Origin: Lactobacillus sp. CBA3605
GTDB taxonomy: Bacteria > Bacillota > Bacilli > Lactobacillales > Lactobacillaceae
Direction of reading: 5' to 3'
DNA: 64,000 nt
Assembly: GCF_002970915.1 (NCBI RefSeq)
Contig: NZ_CP027190.1
Coordinates: 1,612,001 to 1,676,000 of the forward strand
Under the pieces are notes generated by a model. That model was not told where the DNA came from. It was given only the letters and a program-made list of their open reading frames with translations, and did not search any database. Of this stretch, positions 53,175 through 62,293 are shown one piece after another (the first letter of the stretch is position 1; the number at the start of each line of letters is the position of its first letter). The position numbers and the translations under genes are program-made.

Positions 53175-53600
53175 ATGGATTTTGAAAAAAATATTGCGAT
53201 TATTAATCGGGCCACCCGTCAACATTTGGCGCAACAACTCAAACCATATACGTTAACGGAGAGCAACTTTATGTTAGTCTTACGGGTCTGTGAACGGCCG
53301 GGTATTTCGCAAGAGGCATTGAATCAAGATATTTACCGGGAACATAGTATTGTGACGAAGATGGTCAAGCGCTTAATTACGCTGGGATGGTTACAACGTG
53401 TGACGGATCCACAAGATCGTCGCCGGACGCAGCTTTTTCCAACAACGCAAGCGCAAACGGCTTATCCTGAAATCAAAGCGCTACTTGCTGAAACCAATCA
53501 GTGGTTAGTGGCCGAGCTGACATCGACGGAGCAAGCGGCATTGGCACCAGCCTTGCAACGGCTGGCTAAAAGTAAGCGACCAGCTAAAACTGAATCATAA
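53175..53600 (+). CDS. MarR family regulator
   Basis: The 141-residue regulator has the winged-helix core GISQEALNQDIYREHSIVTKMVKRLITLGWLQRVTDPQDRRRTQLFPT, with the DxRxxxxxLT-type wing. MarR proteins lose DNA affinity on binding phenolic or lipophilic ligands. GAGG lies before ATG 53175; upstream ATG and TTG options lack an RBS. Position after the MFS gene and the twin operators before it indicate autorepression of the two-gene unit. Confidence 0.88.
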   Translation: MDFEKNIAIINRATRQHLAQQLKPYTLTESNFMLVLRVCERPGISQEALNQDIYREHSIVTKMVKRLITLGWLQRVTDPQDRRRTQLFPTTQAQTAYPEIKALLAETNQWLVAELTSTEQAALAPALQRLAKSKRPAKTES

Positions 53601-53609
53601 TTGAGGTTT

Positions 53610-53654
53610 AAACAGTTACGTTAGCCAGTGGGTGGCGCGCGTAACTGTTTTTTT
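53610..53654 (+). terminator. Terminator of the MFS-marR operon
   Basis: AAACAGTTACG pairs with CGTAACTGTTT, followed by T7. Confidence 0.85.
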
Positions 53655-53823
53655 GATGTAAGCCCATTTATTTGAGCATTAGACGTTACTTATCAAAAAA
53701 ATTCGTTGGGTAGCCGATGAATTGACTTAGGAATTTCACAGTTTAGATACTTTTGCCGGGTATGTTAGAACTTGTTCAGAAACAAGCAGTCTCAATACTT
53801 ATTTTTTAAGGAGGTTACAAGCC

Positions 53824-55305
53824 GTGAATTTCTTTAAACGCGCATGGCTTAATTTAACAGCGAAGAAGGGGCGTTCAGTCCTATTAATTCTGGTCACATC
53901 AGCTATTATGTTATTTGTATTGGCCGGTCTTTTGATACGAAATGCCGCTGATACGGCAACGAGTAACGCGAAGCAGAGTGTCGGGGCAACCGTCACCTTG
54001 TCTGCTAATCGCGACGCTGCTTTTAAGAAGATGCGGCGCGCATCAACGAGTAAAAAGAGTAAGCCGACTTTAACGACTTCGCCCGTTAAGTTAAGTGATG
54101 CCAAAAAGATTGCGAAGCTTAATAATATTGCCAGCTATTCGGCAACGGTTTCGACATCTGCAAATGCCAAAGGGTTTGATGCTATCTCGACGACTAGCAG
54201 CAGTCAAAGTGGTGGTATGAAAGGAATGGGTGGTGCAAGTACCACCAGTTCCGGCGATATTGCGATTTCTGGGGTAACATCAACCAGTGCAACTTCTGAT
54301 TTTGAAGATAGCACGAGCAAAATTACAAAAGGCCGCGGAATTACAACGGCCGATGAAGGCACGAATAATGTCGTCATTGAAAGTGAACTTGCCAAAGAGG
54401 ATAGCTTGAGTGTGGGTGATACCATTAAACTTAAGGCAACCACTGGGAGCAAGACGACTTATACGATGAAGATTGTTGGGGTCTATAAGGCTAGTTCTAG
54501 CACGACAACTGCCCAAGGTCCAGATGCAACTGATCCATCGAACAGTGTCTACACGTCATACACCTTTGCAAATACGGTCAAAGGTGCGAAATATAAGAAC
54601 ACAGCTGATTCGATTACGTTTAACGTCTCGGATCCAGCTAAAGTGAGTGCAGTTAAAACAGCAGGTAAACAATTAATCAATACCTCGAAATATTCGTTGA
54701 CGACGGATGATAGTAGCTATCAAACAGTTAAGTCTTCAATGAACAACGTGAAGTCCTTTGCAGATAAAATTGTCTGGTTAGTGGCGATTGCCGGGACCAT
54801 TATTTTGGCCTTAATCGTTATCTTGATGATTCGAGAACGCCGTTATGAGATTGGTGTCTTACTATCCTTAGGCGAAGCACGCTGGAAGATTGTGGCGCAG
54901 TTCTTTGTTGAAATGGTGATGGTCTTAGTTGTTTCGATTGTCATCGCCGGGATTGGCGGTAAGTTCGTAGGCAATCAATTAGGCCAACAACTGGTTTCTC
55001 AACAAACGACCACTGCGACAACGAGTTCTACTAGTACTCAGACGGGGCAACCTGGTGGGACTGGCGGTGGCGCACCTAGTGGTACCACTGGTGGCAGTAA
55101 GCCTAGCGGTAACATGGGTGGCAACCCAGGCAGTAGTACGACGAGTGCAACGGCCTCACAAAAACAAACTGAATTAGATATCAGTGTGACGATCATGGAC
55201 TTAGTTGAACTAGGTGGTTTTGGCTTAGCAATTATGTTCTTATCCATTATGTTGGCGTCTGGTGGCATTCTCCGGCTACAACCGAAGAAAGTCCTGATTG
55301 AATAG
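53824..55305 (+). CDS. ABC transporter permease of FtsX/MacB type
   Basis: The 493-residue protein has an N-terminal membrane helix (VLLILVTSAIMLFVLAGLLI), a Ser/Thr-rich extracellular domain to about residue 315, then three helices (about 318-340, 370-395, 462-485). IRERRYEIGVLLSLGE is the typical coupling segment. The loop between the last two helices has a Gly/Ser/Thr/Pro stretch of about 40 residues, unusual for the family. It pairs with the next gene. Translation starts at GTG 53824 with AGGAGG nine bases upstream. Confidence 0.88.
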   Translation: MNFFKRAWLNLTAKKGRSVLLILVTSAIMLFVLAGLLIRNAADTATSNAKQSVGATVTLSANRDAAFKKMRRASTSKKSKPTLTTSPVKLSDAKKIAKLNNIASYSATVSTSANAKGFDAISTTSSSQSGGMKGMGGASTTSSGDIAISGVTSTSATSDFEDSTSKITKGRGITTADEGTNNVVIESELAKEDSLSVGDTIKLKATTGSKTTYTMKIVGVYKASSSTTTAQGPDATDPSNSVYTSYTFANTVKGAKYKNTADSITFNVSDPAKVSAVKTAGKQLINTSKYSLTTDDSSYQTVKSSMNNVKSFADKIVWLVAIAGTIILALIVILMIRERRYEIGVLLSLGEARWKIVAQFFVEMVMVLVVSIVIAGIGGKFVGNQLGQQLVSQQTTTATTSSTSTQTGQPGGTGGGAPSGTTGGSKPSGNMGGNPGSSTTSATASQKQTELDISVTIMDLVELGGFGLAIMFLSIMLASGGILRLQPKKVLIE

Positions 55306-55318
55306 AGAGGAGTTACTC

Positions 55319-55978
55319 ATGTTAAAAGCAAATGATATTGGTTATTGGTATGATCGCCAAGCAAACAGCCTTTTCGAGCATGTGAATCTCGAATTCAAGG
55401 CGGGCAATTCTTATGCGATTGTTGGTCAGAGTGGTTCTGGTAAGACGACATTTTTATCATTATTAGCCGGGCTAGATAAACCTCGGGCCGGTCAAATCGA
55501 ATTAAACGGTGAACCGATTAATAAAATCGGTTTAACGGCCTATCGAAAATCGCATGTTGCAATCGTATTTCAAGCCTATAATCTGTTTACCTACATGTCA
55601 CCATTAAACAACTTGTTAACGGCGATGGCGATTACGGCTTCTAGTCATCGTGGTGACAAGCAGTATGCGGCGGATATGTTGCATAAGCTTGGTATTACTG
55701 ATGACCAAATGAAGAAAAATGTGCAGAAGTTATCTGGTGGGCAACAACAACGGGTCGCCATTGCGCGAACGATGGTCTGCGATGCCAAAGTGGTGGTAGC
55801 GGATGAACCAACCGGTAACTTAGATGAAGAAAACACGAAATATGTGATTGATCAATTTCAAAAGATTGCGCATGAACAACAAAAATGTGTGATTATTGTG
55901 ACGCATGAACCGGACGTGGCGCGCGCTTGCGACCATGCTTATCGGTTAGCCAGTCATGAGTTTACACTAGAGGCATAA
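55319..55978 (+). CDS. ABC transporter ATP-binding protein
   Basis: A 219-residue LolD/MacB-type ATPase: Walker A GQSGSGKTT near residues 36-44, Q-loop VFQAYNLF, signature LSGGQQQRVA, Walker B VVVADEP and H-loop VTHE. GAGGAG lies nine bases before ATG 55319, a few bases after the permease stop, so the two genes form an operon. Substrate unknown: MacB-type pairs export peptides or take part in envelope stress. Confidence 0.93.
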   Translation: MLKANDIGYWYDRQANSLFEHVNLEFKAGNSYAIVGQSGSGKTTFLSLLAGLDKPRAGQIELNGEPINKIGLTAYRKSHVAIVFQAYNLFTYMSPLNNLLTAMAITASSHRGDKQYAADMLHKLGITDDQMKKNVQKLSGGQQQRVAIARTMVCDAKVVVADEPTGNLDEENTKYVIDQFQKIAHEQQKCVIIVTHEPDVARACDHAYRLASHEFTLEA

Positions 55979-55995
55979 GTGTTTTGATAGTTCGG

Positions 55996-56031
55996 ACGGC
56001 CGTAGACATTACTTGTCGCGGCCGTTTTTTT
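55996..56031 (+). terminator. Terminator of the ABC operon
   Basis: ACGGCCG and CGGCCGT arms are followed by T7. Confidence 0.85.
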
Positions 56032-56061
56032 ATTGGTGGTAGCCGTAAGGACAGCAATAAT

Positions 56062-56155
56062 GTTACAAACCATTACGAAATCCTTAGTTTATTACAAGTG
56101 ACCCAGCAAACTGTAACCTGCCATTTATCCGCATGCAACATGTAGCCGGTATACT
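56062..56155 (+). promoter_or_regulatory. LysM-regulon promoter, copy 1
   Basis: GTTACA (56062), N4, ATTACG (56072), N13, ATTACA (56091-56096), then 53 bases to TATACT (56150-56155). GTAA also lies at position 17-20 of the 53-base gap. The -35 region is poor, so an activator is expected. The same layout occurs before the other two LysM genes. Confidence 0.75.
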
Positions 56156-56244
56156 AATTAGTGTTGATTGGTTAACGCCAGTCGAAACTTAATGACTGAT
56201 AACTTATAAAAAACAATTAGAAAATACAGGAGTGAATTAATTTA

Positions 56245-56805
56245 ATGAAGGTTAGAAATATTGTACTATCAACGGTGGCCACTTTAGGATTGTTTGCAGT
56301 TAGTAATACGGTAGCTAATGCCGATACGGTGACAGTTAAGTCTGGTGACACCGTTGCTAAAATTGCTAGTGATAACAACACAACGGTCAGTGCCATCAAG
56401 CAAGCCAATGGCTTAAGCAACGTTAACTTAATCTACGTTGGTGATCAACTTGAAGTTAATGGCACAACAACTTCAGCTACGACTAGTACGAGTTCAACCA
56501 CTGACACAACCAGCACAACGACTGCTAAGACTAGCGCTACGACCGCCACAACTAGTACAACTGCTACAACAACTACTAGTTCTAGCGACAGTGCCGCTAA
56601 AGCTTGGATTGCTAACAAAGAATCTGGTGGCTCATACACTGCTTCAAATGGCAATTACTATGGTAAATATCAATTAAGCAAGTCTTACTTGAATGGTGAC
56701 TATTCAGCCGCTAACCAAGAAAAAGTTGCAAATAGCTACGTTAGTTCCCGCTATGGGTCATGGAGTGCGGCTAAAGCACACTGGTTAGCTAACGGCTGGT
56801 ACTAA
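56245..56805 (+). CDS. Secreted LysM protein with transglycosylase-like C-terminus, copy 1
   Basis: A 186-residue exported protein. Signal peptide to about residue 27 (VANA-DT), one LysM domain (VTVKSGDTVAKIASDNN to DQLEVN, about 27-72), a Thr/Ser linker of about 45 residues, and a C-terminal domain with AWIANKESGGSY, NGNYYGKYQLSKSYL and a WY end. The Glu in KESGG matches the catalytic Glu of Rpf/transglycosylase-like proteins. It binds peptidoglycan and probably trims it. The RBS GGAG is 12 bases before the ATG, the same spacing as in both paralogues. Confidence 0.92.
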   Translation: MKVRNIVLSTVATLGLFAVSNTVANADTVTVKSGDTVAKIASDNNTTVSAIKQANGLSNVNLIYVGDQLEVNGTTTSATTSTSSTTDTTSTTTAKTSATTATTSTTATTTTSSSDSAAKAWIANKESGGSYTASNGNYYGKYQLSKSYLNGDYSAANQEKVANSYVSSRYGSWSAAKAHWLANGWY

Positions 56806-56820
56806 ACTTAAATTAAGTCT

Positions 56821-56854
56821 AAAAAAGGAAATTCCACATGGAATTTCCTTTTTT
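56821..56854 (+). terminator. Terminator of LysM gene copy 1
   Basis: AAAAAAGGAAATTCC and GGAATTTCCTTTTTT form a perfect 15-bp stem with a four-base loop. Confidence 0.93.
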
Positions 56855-56949
56855 AATGGGTTTAAAGCTTGGTTATTGACGAAATAGTTGCAGATTGGGG
56901 CACAATTGAGGTATTATGCAGCCGTAAAATAAAAGCAGGAGGTGTTAGC

Positions 56950-57291
56950 ATGGCGATAACTTTTGCTCATCAACTAACCAAAATTCGGCAGCAACAACAC
57001 TTGTCCCAAGCCCAACTGGCTCGTCAATTAACATTACCACGTTCGGTTATCACGCAATGGGAGCAGGGACAAACAACCCCAGAACTAGATCAATTAATTA
57101 AGTTAGCAGCGTTGTTACAGGTTAGTTTGGATGACTTGGTTTTAGGCGATTCGGCTAATCGTCGACTGTCGACGTTGCCTCAGCTGACGACCAATGGTAG
57201 TTGGGAATGGCTGGTTCGTTATTGGTGGTTAGGCCTGTCATTAGTGGGGCTAATCCTGTGGGTATTAATGAGCTTTTCACACGTACGCTGA
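56950..57291 (+). CDS. XRE-type regulator with C-terminal membrane helix
   Basis: A 113-residue protein. A Cro/CI helix-turn-helix occupies residues about 8-62 (LSQAQLARQLTLPRSVITQWEQGQTTPELDQL), and a single membrane helix (WWLGLSLVGLILWVLMSF) ends the chain. Such one-piece regulators may respond to envelope state. GGAGG lies eight bases before ATG 56950. It sits between two of the LysM genes; its targets are unknown, and it is a candidate regulator for them. Confidence 0.8.
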   Translation: MAITFAHQLTKIRQQQHLSQAQLARQLTLPRSVITQWEQGQTTPELDQLIKLAALLQVSLDDLVLGDSANRRLSTLPQLTTNGSWEWLVRYWWLGLSLVGLILWVLMSFSHVR

Positions 57292-57353
57292 GTCAACAAC
57301 CTTAACCGGCGTTCGATAAGCATTCAAAATCAAAGCCTAAAACTAAGGTAAAT

Positions 57354-57380
57354 AAAAAGACCATCATGACGATGGTCTTT
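57354..57380. terminator. Bidirectional terminator between XRE and LysM copy 2
   Basis: AAAGACCATC and GATGGTCTTT form a short stem with a five-base loop between convergent genes. Confidence 0.8.
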
Positions 57381-57398
57381 AAGCATTGAATTTAAATT

Positions 57399-58076
57399 TT
57401 AGTACCAACCGTTAGCTTGTGAATGAGCTTTAGCAGCAGCCCATGAGCCGTAACGGGAAGCAACATAACTGTTAGCAACTTTTTCTTGGTTAGCAGCTGA
57501 GTAATCACCATTTAAGTATGATTTGCTTAGTTGATATTTACCATAGTAGTTACCGTTAGTTGCGCTGTATGAACCACCGGATTCTTTGTTAGCAATCCAA
57601 GCCTTGGCTGAACCTTCACTGCCATTAGTTGTGGTAGTAGAGGTACTAGTCGTTGATGCAGCTGGTTTAGTTGTCGTTGTTGCAACTGAACTGCTAGTAG
57701 CGGCTGCTTTAGGTGCAGTGGTTACAGTCGTGTTGTTAGTTGTGTTAGCTGATGATGACACTGCTGCTTGGTAATGGTTACTTTGAGTCGTTGCAGCTGT
57801 GGTTGTAGTTGTATTAGCAACTGGCGTGGTCGTTGAAGTAGTGGTAGTCGTTGCAGTACCATTAACTTCAAGTTGGTCACCAACGAAAATTAAGTTAACG
57901 TTGCTTAAGTTGTTGGCGTTCTTGATTGCATCAACACTGGTGTTGTAAGTGTTCGCAATTTCGGCAACGGTGTCACCAGCTTTAACAGTAACGGTGGCGG
58001 CGTCAGCAGCGGTTGTCGTAGCAGCAAATAAAGCTAAAGCTGCGGCAGTTGATAATGCAAGGTTCTTGATTTTCAT
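57399..58076 (-). CDS. Secreted LysM protein with transglycosylase-like C-terminus, copy 2
   Basis: A 225-residue paralogue of copy 1 with the longest Thr/Ala/Ser linker of the three (about 95 residues). The order is signal peptide (ALALFAATTTAADA), LysM (TVKAGDTVAEIANTYN), linker, then AWIANKESGGSY...KAHSQANGWY. The linker is a likely site for glycosylation. I start at ATG 58076 because the GGAG-to-ATG spacing of 12 bases matches both paralogues; the ATG nine bases upstream would leave only three. Confidence 0.92.
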   Translation of the reverse strand: MKIKNLALSTAAALALFAATTTAADAATVTVKAGDTVAEIANTYNTSVDAIKNANNLSNVNLIFVGDQLEVNGTATTTTTSTTTPVANTTTTTAATTQSNHYQAAVSSSANTTNNTTVTTAPKAAATSSSVATTTTKPAASTTSTSTTTTNGSEGSAKAWIANKESGGSYSATNGNYYGKYQLSKSYLNGDYSAANQEKVANSYVASRYGSWAAAKAHSQANGWY

Positions 58077-58181
58077 ATTAGTCATACACTCCTATAAGTT
58101 TAAATGGGGTCGATTGTCTTATCTAAATATCTCGCGTTAGTCAATGGAAACTAATGTCGCCTTAACTAATTAACAATGACT

Positions 58182-58275
58182 AGTATACCGAGCGAGTATT
58201 GCAACACAATAAACAGGAGGTTACGTTTTAGGCCAGTTATTGTAATATAACGCGTTTTTTGTAATGAATTGTAAT
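58182..58275 (-). promoter_or_regulatory. LysM-regulon promoter, copy 2
   Basis: On the plus strand TGTAAT (58241), N13, TGTAAT (58260), N4, TGTAAT (58270-58275). On the minus strand 53 bases separate the near half-site from TATACT (58187-58182), with GTAAC at position 17-21 of the gap. Confidence 0.8.
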
Positions 58276-58436
58276 ATTTGGTGATGGTTTCTGGAAATAA
58301 ATGTGACGTTTTCATGAATATGACCAAATTAAGCGGCAATTAAGACTGAAAATGGCTGATTAATTGATTAAGGACTAAAACTAAAAGCAACGACGATAAT
58401 CATCTTTAGATTATAGGTAAGTTTAATTGACGATAT

Positions 58437-58473
58437 AAAGGCTCATCGCAACAAAAATGCGATGAGCCTTTTA
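58437..58473. terminator. Hairpin after the MFS gene
   Basis: AAAGGCTCATCGCA and TGCGATGAGCCTTTT form a perfect stem with a seven-base loop. It lies downstream of the minus-strand MFS gene. Confidence 0.8.
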
Positions 58474-58528
58474 AAATGTTTCGATGATAAGACTTAGTTA
58501 AACCGACGTATTTCATTTAAAGATTGAC

Positions 58529-59710
58529 TTAGCTGCGGACCTTAGTTTGCCGACGATTATCAATTAGGGTATAGAGACCGGTACCAACTGCGAGTATGAC
58601 GAAGCCCCAACCACACATAGTCAAAACGAAGGCCGGTTGGTCGTTGCCAAGTAGATTAGCGGCCCCGTTAACTAAGGTTGGTGATAAGAACGCTCCTAAG
58701 TTAATCCCCATTAACATAATGGATGTCGATAAGTTTTCAGAATGTGCGGGTGCAATTTGAGCAACTCGGAGGAATCCTTGGGGAAAGACCCAACCAAAGA
58801 AGCTACCAGCAATGATGACGCCGACAAACAGCAAAGCTACATTACTGGCAGTTGCGACAATGAGAAAGCCCAGGGCAATCCCGATTAGAGCTACCGGTAA
58901 TATATAGTTACCTAGGCGCTGGCTCAACTTGCCAAAGATGGCACTGGCAACCATTGAAGCGGCTCCCATAACGGCTAAAATAGTTGAAGCCATGGCAGGG
59001 GTCGTCAGTTGTTGGGTGGTGACAAAACTGGCTAATTTAATTGTCATCATCATAAACATCCCAAAAATAATTAGCATGAGTCCGGCGAGCGCTAAAACGT
59101 GACTATTAGTGGTTTGCTTAGGTCTGCTTGTTTTGACGGCTATCTTAGGTGTCGGAATTTTAACCAATAAACCAAATAATAGTAGTGGAATTAGGGCAAT
59201 TAAGTAGCCAGTAAAGACGGTCTTCCAACCAGCTAACACGAGCAAGCTAAGCAATAGGCCAAACCCAGCGTTGCCTAAATTTTGGGCGGTATTTTGATAA
59301 CCTAGCATATCCGCTAACTCTTGATCATGGTAGAAGTTGTACATTAGACTAACTGAGAAGGGATTAAATAAGCCAATCCCACAGCCCATGACAAAGCGAG
59401 CTAGGATAATAATGACGTAATTACTAATTAGGACCGGCACTAAACCGCCAATCAGATATAAAAACAACCCCAACATAATGGTTCGCTTAACTCCTAATTT
59501 TTGTGCAATCCAAGTTGAAAACATAATGAGCAATAAGACGCCTAGATTTGGCAAGGTGGCAATCATCTCAACTTGGGCCGTGGTCTGGTCAGTGAAGGTT
59601 TTAGCCATCAAGGGATTTGCAATTGCGATTGATGGGGCGGTCATTGCCAAGATGGACAGTGACAGTAAAGCGAGTTTGAAAGGCCAGCTGTGCGTGTTTT
59701 GTTTAGGCAT
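58529..59710 (-). CDS. MFS transporter, 12 TM
   Basis: A 393-residue major facilitator with 12 predicted helices. The loop after helix 2 (WIAQKLGVKRTIMLGLFLY) is the family A motif region. It may import or export the substrate of the adjacent FAD reductase. The FAD gene stop (59716-59718) lies just before its ATG at 59710; GGAGG ten bases upstream lies inside the FAD gene end, so the two are translationally coupled. Confidence 0.88.
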   Translation of the reverse strand: MPKQNTHSWPFKLALLSLSILAMTAPSIAIANPLMAKTFTDQTTAQVEMIATLPNLGVLLLIMFSTWIAQKLGVKRTIMLGLFLYLIGGLVPVLISNYVIIILARFVMGCGIGLFNPFSVSLMYNFYHDQELADMLGYQNTAQNLGNAGFGLLLSLLVLAGWKTVFTGYLIALIPLLLFGLLVKIPTPKIAVKTSRPKQTTNSHVLALAGLMLIIFGMFMMMTIKLASFVTTQQLTTPAMASTILAVMGAASMVASAIFGKLSQRLGNYILPVALIGIALGFLIVATASNVALLFVGVIIAGSFFGWVFPQGFLRVAQIAPAHSENLSTSIMLMGINLGAFLSPTLVNGAANLLGNDQPAFVLTMCGWGFVILAVGTGLYTLIDNRRQTKVRS

Positions 59711-59715
59711 GTTTG

Positions 59716-61221
59716 TCACGCCTCCTCAGTGGTATTTTGCGCAATGAATTTGGCTGCGCTAGTGCCAGCTAGGCGGCCGGAGGTCCAAGCAAATCCCGAT
59801 GCTAGTCCTTCATAGGCAGGATAGCTATGGCCTTCGTAATACCCACCGGCATTGGCACCTCCGGTAAATAACCCAGGAATTGGTCGGAATTGTTGATCTA
59901 AAACGCGTAAGTTTTCATCGACGCGAACACCACCAACCGTGCCTAAGTAAGCGACTTGCGCTGTAAAGGCATAGAAAGGTCCTACATTAACTGGATAAAC
60001 TAGTGAAGCGGCAGATTTACTAAAGGTGGAATCAGTTTTTGTTGTTACCGCTTGATTATAAGTTTTAACTGCCGCAATTAAAGTCGCTGGGACCATCCCA
60101 ACTTTTGTGGCTAGTTCGGTGATTGTGGCGCCTTTAAAGGCTGTGCCAGCTGCGACTGAAGCGTTGGCTAAAGCAGTGAAATCACCGGGTTCCGTATCTG
60201 CACCGGGTCCAGCTTGCGAGACTTCTAATGCACCACCATTTTTGGTGAAGTTATCTAGTGTTGCTTGGTCCACGACGAAGTAATATTGGCCCCCAACCGA
60301 CCAGCCAGCGTTGGCCCAGTTGACCGTATCATAGACAACATCTTCATTGGTAAAGCGTTGTCCGGTCCGATTGACCCAGAATAAGGGCGTTAATAGGAGT
60401 TGCGTTAAAGCGGTGTGTGAAAAGCCCGCCAGATGTTCGGCTGAAGTTTTTTGAGTGACCGTTGATTTAGCTAGTTGGGCCGCATGGATTAATGCGGTTC
60501 CGTCAATATCTTCGGCACCAGCTTTGACCATTGCTTGTAGCCCTTCGCCCATATTGGGGACGCCTAAAGTCCGTAAAGCTGTGGTATGCATTGTACGAGC
60601 AACTTTCTTACGATCACCACCAAAGCCACCAGTTGCGATGACAGTTGCTTGGGCATCAACATTGAAGGTCATCCCAGCGGCATCCGTTGCCGAAACGCCA
60701 ATGATTTTACCATCGGCAGTTTGACGTAGGTCAGTTAAGGTGACACCAAATTTGAATTGAACGCTTTCATTTTCAAGCTTGGCTTGAATCCGCGCATAAC
60801 TTTCAGGTTTGTTTTGATACATATGGTAAGCGCCACCTTGATAGGGGTTATCACGATGGGCAAATTGGGTCGTTTTAGCGTTATCGTTTAATTGAATTGC
60901 CATGCCAAGATTTTCTAACCAAGTTAACGTATCGGCGGCCGTATCCACGATATGATGGATTAACGGGCCATTAGCAAGATTATGATTATAAGTGGTTAAC
61001 TGATTGACGGCTTCGGCTTTTGATAACTGAAGGCCTTTGGCACGTTGTTCTTTAGAGTCAATTGCAAAAAAGCCACTAGAAATCTTGGTGTTACCACCAA
61101 TTTGGGCCTGCTTTTCTAAGACTAGGACCTGAAGACCTTGTTCAGCGGCTGCATGGGCGGCTGCCAGCCCGGTCCCACCGGCACCAGCGACGATGACATC
61201 GGTTTTAATAGTTGTTGTCAT
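59716..61221 (-). CDS. FAD-dependent fumarate-reductase-like flavoprotein
   Basis: The 501-residue protein has an N-terminal FAD-binding AGAGGTGLAAAHAAAEQG, then GGNTKISSGFFA, ATGGFGGDRKK and a C-terminal GGANAGGYYEGHSYPAYEGLASGFAWTSG, placing it in the FAD-binding_2 (fumarate reductase/ketosteroid dehydrogenase-like) group. There is no heme-binding CxxCH, FMN-binding domain or signal peptide. Members in lactobacilli reduce hydroxycinnamates, urocanate or similar enoates; the substrate is unknown. It forms an operon with the MFS gene, divergent from an AraC regulator. Confidence 0.85.
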   Translation of the reverse strand: MTTTIKTDVIVAGAGGTGLAAAHAAAEQGLQVLVLEKQAQIGGNTKISSGFFAIDSKEQRAKGLQLSKAEAVNQLTTYNHNLANGPLIHHIVDTAADTLTWLENLGMAIQLNDNAKTTQFAHRDNPYQGGAYHMYQNKPESYARIQAKLENESVQFKFGVTLTDLRQTADGKIIGVSATDAAGMTFNVDAQATVIATGGFGGDRKKVARTMHTTALRTLGVPNMGEGLQAMVKAGAEDIDGTALIHAAQLAKSTVTQKTSAEHLAGFSHTALTQLLLTPLFWVNRTGQRFTNEDVVYDTVNWANAGWSVGGQYYFVVDQATLDNFTKNGGALEVSQAGPGADTEPGDFTALANASVAAGTAFKGATITELATKVGMVPATLIAAVKTYNQAVTTKTDSTFSKSAASLVYPVNVGPFYAFTAQVAYLGTVGGVRVDENLRVLDQQFRPIPGLFTGGANAGGYYEGHSYPAYEGLASGFAWTSGRLAGTSAAKFIAQNTTEEA

Positions 61222-61339
61222 AATGAATCACTCCTAATTGAATTTGATTCCATTATAAAGTGAATAAATGTACAATATAACTAAGTGAAGTATCTTTTTT
61301 CTGATGAAAATATATCTTTTAAAATTGAGGAGAGCGCTG

Positions 61340-62218
61340 ATGAGTCGAAATTATCAAAGTAAGCAACCGATTAAAATACCCGGAATATACAATCATACCG
61401 GGGTTAAAAAGGTAACGCCAGCGTCTCAGCAAACAGTGTTATTGATCATTGAAAGTTTAACAGCCAGTGTATGTGAAATTGACCAACAAGTGTTGCCGTT
61501 AAATCCGCAAGATATTATTTTAGTCCAGCAAGCCACGCAAATTAAGGTGAGCGCACAACAGGATTTGGTTAAATGTCGGACATTTACGGCTAGCGTGACG
61601 TTTCCTAATCCACTAAATATGACTGTGGTCGGTGATAATCCATTAATTCACGATTTAATGAATGATGCGAGCACAGCCAGTCAATATGTGGTCTTTCATC
61701 ATTTGAAAAATCGATTAAGTCATACTTATTGTAATTTATTAGCGCAAATGGATCAGCAGGATGCGGATCGCTACTTAAATTTTGAACGAAACCAAGTCTT
61801 TAGCTTATTATTAACTGAACTGTTACGACAACATCGCGAGACGGTCTCGTTAGTGGATTCTCAGTTTCCGGTTCAAGCGATTCGGCATGCCGGTCGGGAG
61901 ACGCAATCGGGCGCTATTTTTACTTATCTATCGCGCCAGATTGCGACGGTGACCTTAACCAAAGCTGCTGCTCATTTTGGTTATCAGCCGAATTACTTTT
62001 CGCGGCTCTGTCGCACGCTATTTGATGACTCTTTTTCGGCAGTAAAAACTCGGATTCGAATGGAAATGGCTGGTCGAATGCTAAGTTTGACGACGAAGGG
62101 GATTACGGAAATCAGTTTTGAACTGGGGTATAAGAATGTGACGAGTTTTTACCAAGCTTTTTCGCAGGCTCAAGGGATGACACCGACTCAATTTCGACAA
62201 ACTGGTCGTGAAAATTAA
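61340..62218 (+). CDS. AraC family regulator
   Basis: A 292-residue regulator with a C-terminal double helix-turn-helix (TLTKAAAHFGYQPNYFSRLCRTLF and ITEISFELGYKNVTSFYQAFSQAQGMTPTQFR). The N-terminal half has a cupin-like effector region. It is divergent from the FAD reductase-MFS pair and likely activates it in the presence of substrate. GAGGAGA lies six bases before ATG 61340; the ATG at 61304 lacks an RBS. Confidence 0.88.
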   Translation: MSRNYQSKQPIKIPGIYNHTGVKKVTPASQQTVLLIIESLTASVCEIDQQVLPLNPQDIILVQQATQIKVSAQQDLVKCRTFTASVTFPNPLNMTVVGDNPLIHDLMNDASTASQYVVFHHLKNRLSHTYCNLLAQMDQQDADRYLNFERNQVFSLLLTELLRQHRETVSLVDSQFPVQAIRHAGRETQSGAIFTYLSRQIATVTLTKAAAHFGYQPNYFSRLCRTLFDDSFSAVKTRIRMEMAGRMLSLTTKGITEISFELGYKNVTSFYQAFSQAQGMTPTQFRQTGREN

Positions 62219-62223
62219 CAGAT

Positions 62224-62272
62224 AAAAAGCACATTACCAATCCAAGTTGAACTTGGACCGGTAATGTGCTTT
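62224..62272. terminator. Bidirectional terminator between araC and LysM copy 3
   Basis: AAAGCACATTACC pairs with GGTAATGTGCTTT; an inner TCCAAGTT/AACTTGGA stem continues it. It separates convergent genes. Confidence 0.92.
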
Positions 62273-62293
62273 GCTAAAAGTTGAATTTAAGCT

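Larger units (their letters stand above)
58077..58528. other. Intergenic region with LysM promoter copy 2 and a hairpin
   Basis: The 452 bases contain the LysM-regulon promoter (58182-58275) and the terminator at 58437. The stretch 58280-58430 is AT-rich with no gene or repeat visible. Confidence 0.6.
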
